Shown: positions 33,067 to 35,944 of the stretch, one piece after another | Layout: every line of letters begins with the position of its first letter | How positions within the stretch are numbered: the first letter of the stretch is position 1 | From: an uncultured Methylococcaceae bacterium | GTDB taxonomy: Bacteria; Pseudomonadota; Gammaproteobacteria; Methylococcales; Methylococcaceae | Length of the DNA stretch: 35,944 nucleotides | Reading direction: 5' to 3' | Assembly: GCA_903930145.1 (NCBI GenBank) | Contig: CAIYXP010000046.1 | Coordinates: 1-35,944 of the forward strand | Program-made: the position numbers and the translations under genes | Notes under the pieces: model-generated | Databases searched by the model: none | What the model was told of the DNA's origin: nothing | What the model saw: the letters and a program-made list of their open reading frames with translations, nothing else

Positions 33067-33453
33067 TTGGTCACGGACACCTTCCTTCATTCGCCAGCCG
33101 AGGCTATACATGAGCTGAAATGCCTATTTAGCTTCTCCCCGCATATTTTTTCATGCAGCTATTGATATTTACAAGTACCTTTTATTATGGAAAAATAATG
33201 AAATAAACTTATAATTTAATTGCATAAGCTTAATTTTAGATTTCAATTCCCGTGGCAATGCATAATCAGCATTCAACGCCAATTTCATTAGGTTTTTGCG
33301 GTTAGCCACCCATCACATGAGTTGATAGATTGCTTCAAGGGTTAGAAAAATCAGTATGAAGCTCAATAATTTTGCCCTGAAGTCAAAATTGTGCCTCAAG
33401 ACCATCAGAACCGCGTTTGTTGAATTACAGCCCTTGCTTGTGACAGAACCCCT
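33067..33453. other. AT-rich intergenic region before second ATPase
   Basis: No gene is seen in these 387 bases. The stretch is clearly more AT-rich than the operon before it. A TATAAT at 33210-33215 could be a -10 box but lacks a good -35. No strong terminator hairpin is seen after the GpsA-like gene. Confidence 0.5.
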
Positions 33454-35613
33454 ATGCTCCATCTAATCCCCTTTGTTCTCGGCGGTACAACAATCGTTAG
33501 TGTGTTTTGTCTAAGCAAAAGCCCTAAATCACTGCTAAATCAATTGGCCGATGATAATGAAAAGCTTGACAATAACCCTCAGACTCAGGGAAAAAGCCCT
33601 CTAAAACAGCGAAGTTTAGATTTGTTATTATCTGTAGAAACCGCTTACCAGGGTAAAATCCAAAAATACATTGACCCATTGCTTGGGCAATCTCGCCATC
33701 AACATTTGCAAGAGTTTTCGTCCACTGAACTCCGTCAGCTTAGTAAGCAAGAGCGTGTCGCTAATTTGCAACTGGGCATTGGGGGTGGAGCTTTGGCTTC
33801 AGCCTTAATCAGCAGATTTGTTTACGCCCCCTTTATTGGAGTAACGATGCTGTTTGGAATGAGTGATCTTTTCAGTTTTTACTATACAGGCTATTTAGAA
33901 TGGAAACGCACCCGCAGACTGGGCTCTATTCACTTAGCCTGTATTTATGATGGTTTTATGTGGCTTGGTGGCTTCGCCATGATTGGTTCCCTTGGTCTGT
34001 TCCTCTTTGGAATCGGTTTAAAAATTAAAGCCATTACCGAAGCCCGCGCACATAAACATTTAAACGATATTTTCCAATTGCAACCTGACACGGTATGGGT
34101 GCGTGTTGACGGTGTAGAGCTAGAAATTCCCTTTGAAAAGCTGTCAATTGGCGACACTCTCGTGCTTCACAGCGGACAAGTTGTGCCTGTGGATGGCAAA
34201 GTCATCAGAGGCGCAGCGATGGTGGATCGGCACGTTCTCACTGGTGAAGCCCAGCCAGTTGAAACAACGGTAGATGATCAAATATTTGCCTCAACACTCG
34301 TCATCTCCGGCAGCATTGACGTGCAGGTTGAGCAAACAGGGACGGAAACCACCGCTGGACGTTTAGGTGCAATTCTCGAAGAAAACTCTAAATACGAAGT
34401 ATCGACCACGTTAAAAGTTATTGAAGCCAGTGACCGTTACGCTTGGCCAACATTGGCTTTAAGTGCCCTCAGCCTACCCTTTATCGGATCTGCCAGAGCT
34501 ATTAGCATAATGGGCGCAAACTTCAGCTATTCCATCGCTATCACGGGTTCTGTGGCGATGTTGAACTACCTCAACGCGGCATCTGAAAATGCGGTGTTGA
34601 TCAAAGATTTCAAAGCACTGGAAAATCTCAACGACATCGACCTGATTATTTTTGACAAAACAGGGACTCTGACGGTAGAGCAGCCCAAAGTTGAGCGCGT
34701 GTATCAGTTTGACAACTACAGCGAGGCACAGGTGTTGGCTTTCGCAGCCGCCGCTGAAGCGCGGCAAAATCATCCCATTGCCAGTGCCATATTGGCGGCT
34801 GCAAAAGCGGCGGAGTTAGCCATTCCCGCGATTGAAGACACCCATTATGCTCTAGGTTTTGGTTTAAAAGTAAAACTGACCGAAGAAAATAAAACACTGT
34901 GGGTGGGCAGTGCGCGTTTTCTTGAACAGGAAAACATCGAATTGCCAGCACAGTTTGCGCACTCAAGCCAAGCTTGCTACGCCGAAGGGCATTCTTTAGT
35001 CATGGTGGCACTAGATAACCGCTGTATTGGTGGTATCGAATTGCGCCCCAGTATTCGTCCTGAGACCCATCAAATCATCCAGCGATTGAAGCAACAAAAT
35101 CTGCAACTGTGCATTATTTCTGGCGACCAGACTGCACCGACGCGCAAATTGGCTGAAGAACTGGGCATTGATCGTTATTTCGCTAATGTTCTGCCAGATG
35201 GCAAAGCCGAATTGGTTGAACGCTTCCAACAAGAAGGTCACCAGGTCTGCTTTATTGGTGATGGTATTAACGATGCCATCGCCATGCGCAAAGCCAAAGT
35301 CTCTATTTCCTTGCGCGGTGCCACCGCCGTCGCCACTGATACCGCGCAAATTATTTTAATGGGCGGTAGTCTCAATAAACTACCAGAACTCTTTGGGCTT
35401 GCGCAAAAATTCGAGCGTCGACTGGTGCAGAACTTATACTTTACCTCAGGTGTCAGCATCCTGGCCTTAGCGGGTATTTTTCTCGGCGGCTTTAGTTTTG
35501 TGGTAACAGAAAGTCTAGGTTTTGTCTCTATAATAGGCGCACTCGCTATCGCAATGAAGCCTGTTCAACATGCCTTAACTGATGATAAAGAACTCAAAGA
35601 ACTGGATAAGTAA
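33454..35613 (+). CDS. P-type ATPase, heavy-metal-like, lacking CPC motif (second)
   Basis: Protein of 719 residues, homologous to the ATPase at 2529 but clearly divergent and more AT-rich. Motifs are TGEA (263-266, TGES in most relatives), DKTGT (401-405), the HP dipeptide 'QNHPIA' and 'GDGINDAIAM'. The membrane CPC, aligned from 'AVLIK', is replaced by Phe-Ser-Tyr (about 357-359). It has a long soluble N-terminus (about 105 residues) and no HMA metal domain. Both ATPases share the 'GYS/GHSL...V.LD' type C-half and 'E(M/L)(Q/R)PSIRPE(A/T)H', so they form one subfamily. The ligand is unknown. Confidence 0.9.
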   Translation: MLHLIPFVLGGTTIVSVFCLSKSPKSLLNQLADDNEKLDNNPQTQGKSPLKQRSLDLLLSVETAYQGKIQKYIDPLLGQSRHQHLQEFSSTELRQLSKQERVANLQLGIGGGALASALISRFVYAPFIGVTMLFGMSDLFSFYYTGYLEWKRTRRLGSIHLACIYDGFMWLGGFAMIGSLGLFLFGIGLKIKAITEARAHKHLNDIFQLQPDTVWVRVDGVELEIPFEKLSIGDTLVLHSGQVVPVDGKVIRGAAMVDRHVLTGEAQPVETTVDDQIFASTLVISGSIDVQVEQTGTETTAGRLGAILEENSKYEVSTTLKVIEASDRYAWPTLALSALSLPFIGSARAISIMGANFSYSIAITGSVAMLNYLNAASENAVLIKDFKALENLNDIDLIIFDKTGTLTVEQPKVERVYQFDNYSEAQVLAFAAAAEARQNHPIASAILAAAKAAELAIPAIEDTHYALGFGLKVKLTEENKTLWVGSARFLEQENIELPAQFAHSSQACYAEGHSLVMVALDNRCIGGIELRPSIRPETHQIIQRLKQQNLQLCIISGDQTAPTRKLAEELGIDRYFANVLPDGKAELVERFQQEGHQVCFIGDGINDAIAMRKAKVSISLRGATAVATDTAQIILMGGSLNKLPELFGLAQKFERRLVQNLYFTSGVSILALAGIFLGGFSFVVTESLGFVSIIGALAIAMKPVQHALTDDKELKELDK

Positions 35614-35879
35614 TGGTAACGAACTGCAAGCATAAGTGAGTGCTAATACTCGATGTTCAAGTTTTTAGTTTTTACAAACCGCCAAAGTTGGCACGAAACC
35701 TGACTACAGCCGTTGTGTTGGGCGGCGGTGGACGGCGCGGCGGGGTATCAACTGTACCGGCAAGCCCCGGGCCAAACTAGTTTGCAGCCGCTGACCCGAC
35801 TACTAAGTAGCTGACCAAAATTCTTTTAACAGAAAAATCGGCTAACATGTCCAAACTTTAAACCACTTCATCATTCGAC
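35614..35879. other. Intergenic stretch with possible FN3 scrap
   Basis: No intact gene. A frame at 35710-35814 encodes 'CWAAVDGAAGYQLYRQAPGQ', which resembles the start of a fibronectin type III repeat (W..V.GA.GY.LYR), then ends at TGA. It is preceded in frame by a stop, so at most it is a small remnant. The remainder may include the left end of the IS630-like element. Confidence 0.3.
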
Positions 35880-35944
35880 ATGTTTCATGTAAAAGACCTT
35901 TCCGGCGAAGAGAAAGCGACACTGGAAGCCATGCACAAAAATCA
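35880..35944 (+). CDS. IS630-like transposase, 5' end only (partial)
   Basis: ATG 35880 opens 'MFHVKDLSGEEKATLEAMHK' and runs off the end of the window. 'LS.EE..TLE.M....' is typical of the N-terminal helix-turn-helix region of IS630-family transposases. Only 21 codons are visible, so the assignment is tentative. Confidence 0.5.
   Translation, partial: MFHVKDLSGEEKATLEAMHKN

Noticed and set aside
1-35944. CRISPR array, tRNA or rRNA
   Set aside because: No regularly spaced direct repeats and no cloverleaf or rRNA signature noticed on either strand; a covariance-model scan would be needed to exclude small RNAs.

Overview
The window looks like an accessory island on a bacterial chromosome, probably a gammaproteobacterium (methanotroph or sulfur-oxidiser type). 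That placement rests on general protein flavour only and is low confidence. Most of it reads as a specialised-metabolism locus. Insertion-sequence debris lies at both ends, and two unusual P-type ATPases bracket the cluster. I see no rRNA, tRNA or CRISPR array.

Layout. (1) 1-5030: an IS transposase on the minus strand, a truncated ATPase remnant, a complete P-type ATPase without the CPC metal motif, and an IS5-type scrap. (2) 5033-9812, plus strand: Fe(II)/2-oxoglutarate-type oxygenase, AlaX-type alanyl-tRNA editing protein, sulfotransferase, cysteine-synthase-like PLP enzyme, GNAT acetyltransferase. (3) 9813-16755, minus strand: APS kinase, heme-oxygenase-like diiron oxidase (HDO), a GNAT remnant, FAD oxidoreductase, AMP-forming ligase, acyl carrier protein, a protein of unknown family, a SAM methyltransferase and a PLP-enzyme remnant. 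Several neighbours overlap by ATGA. (4) 16911-20529, minus strand: lipoprotein, single-TM protein, PvdE/SyrD-like ABC exporter. (5) 21141-26478, plus strand, behind a good sigma-70 promoter: small hydrophobic protein, Band-7 protein, two-lobed periplasmic-binding lipoprotein, 57-residue membrane protein, and an Amt-like membrane protein with a coiled-coil front end. (6) 26545-33066, plus strand: EgtD-like methyltransferase, sulfotransferase, second EgtD-like methyltransferase, chorismate-utilising enzyme, SDR, GpsA-like dehydrogenase. (7) 33454-35613: second CPC-less P-type ATPase, then the start of an IS630-like transposase.

How the genes may work together (inference). APS kinase would make PAPS for the two sulfotransferases. 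The ligase would load an acid, probably an amino acid, onto the carrier protein for oxidation by the FAD enzyme and the HDO. The PLP enzyme, 2OG oxygenase, GNAT and methyltransferases would build or decorate an amino-acid-derived product, which the ABC transporter would export. AlaX could protect translation from a toxic amino-acid analogue. The EgtD pair probably does not use histidine, because three substrate-pocket positions differ from ergothioneine-type EgtD.

A striking pattern is that three plus-strand genes of the left third (ATPase, PLP enzyme, GNAT) each have a decayed minus-strand paralogue. This suggests a second, opposed copy of part of the cluster that has been eroded. I cannot match the gene combination to a described pathway from the sequence alone.
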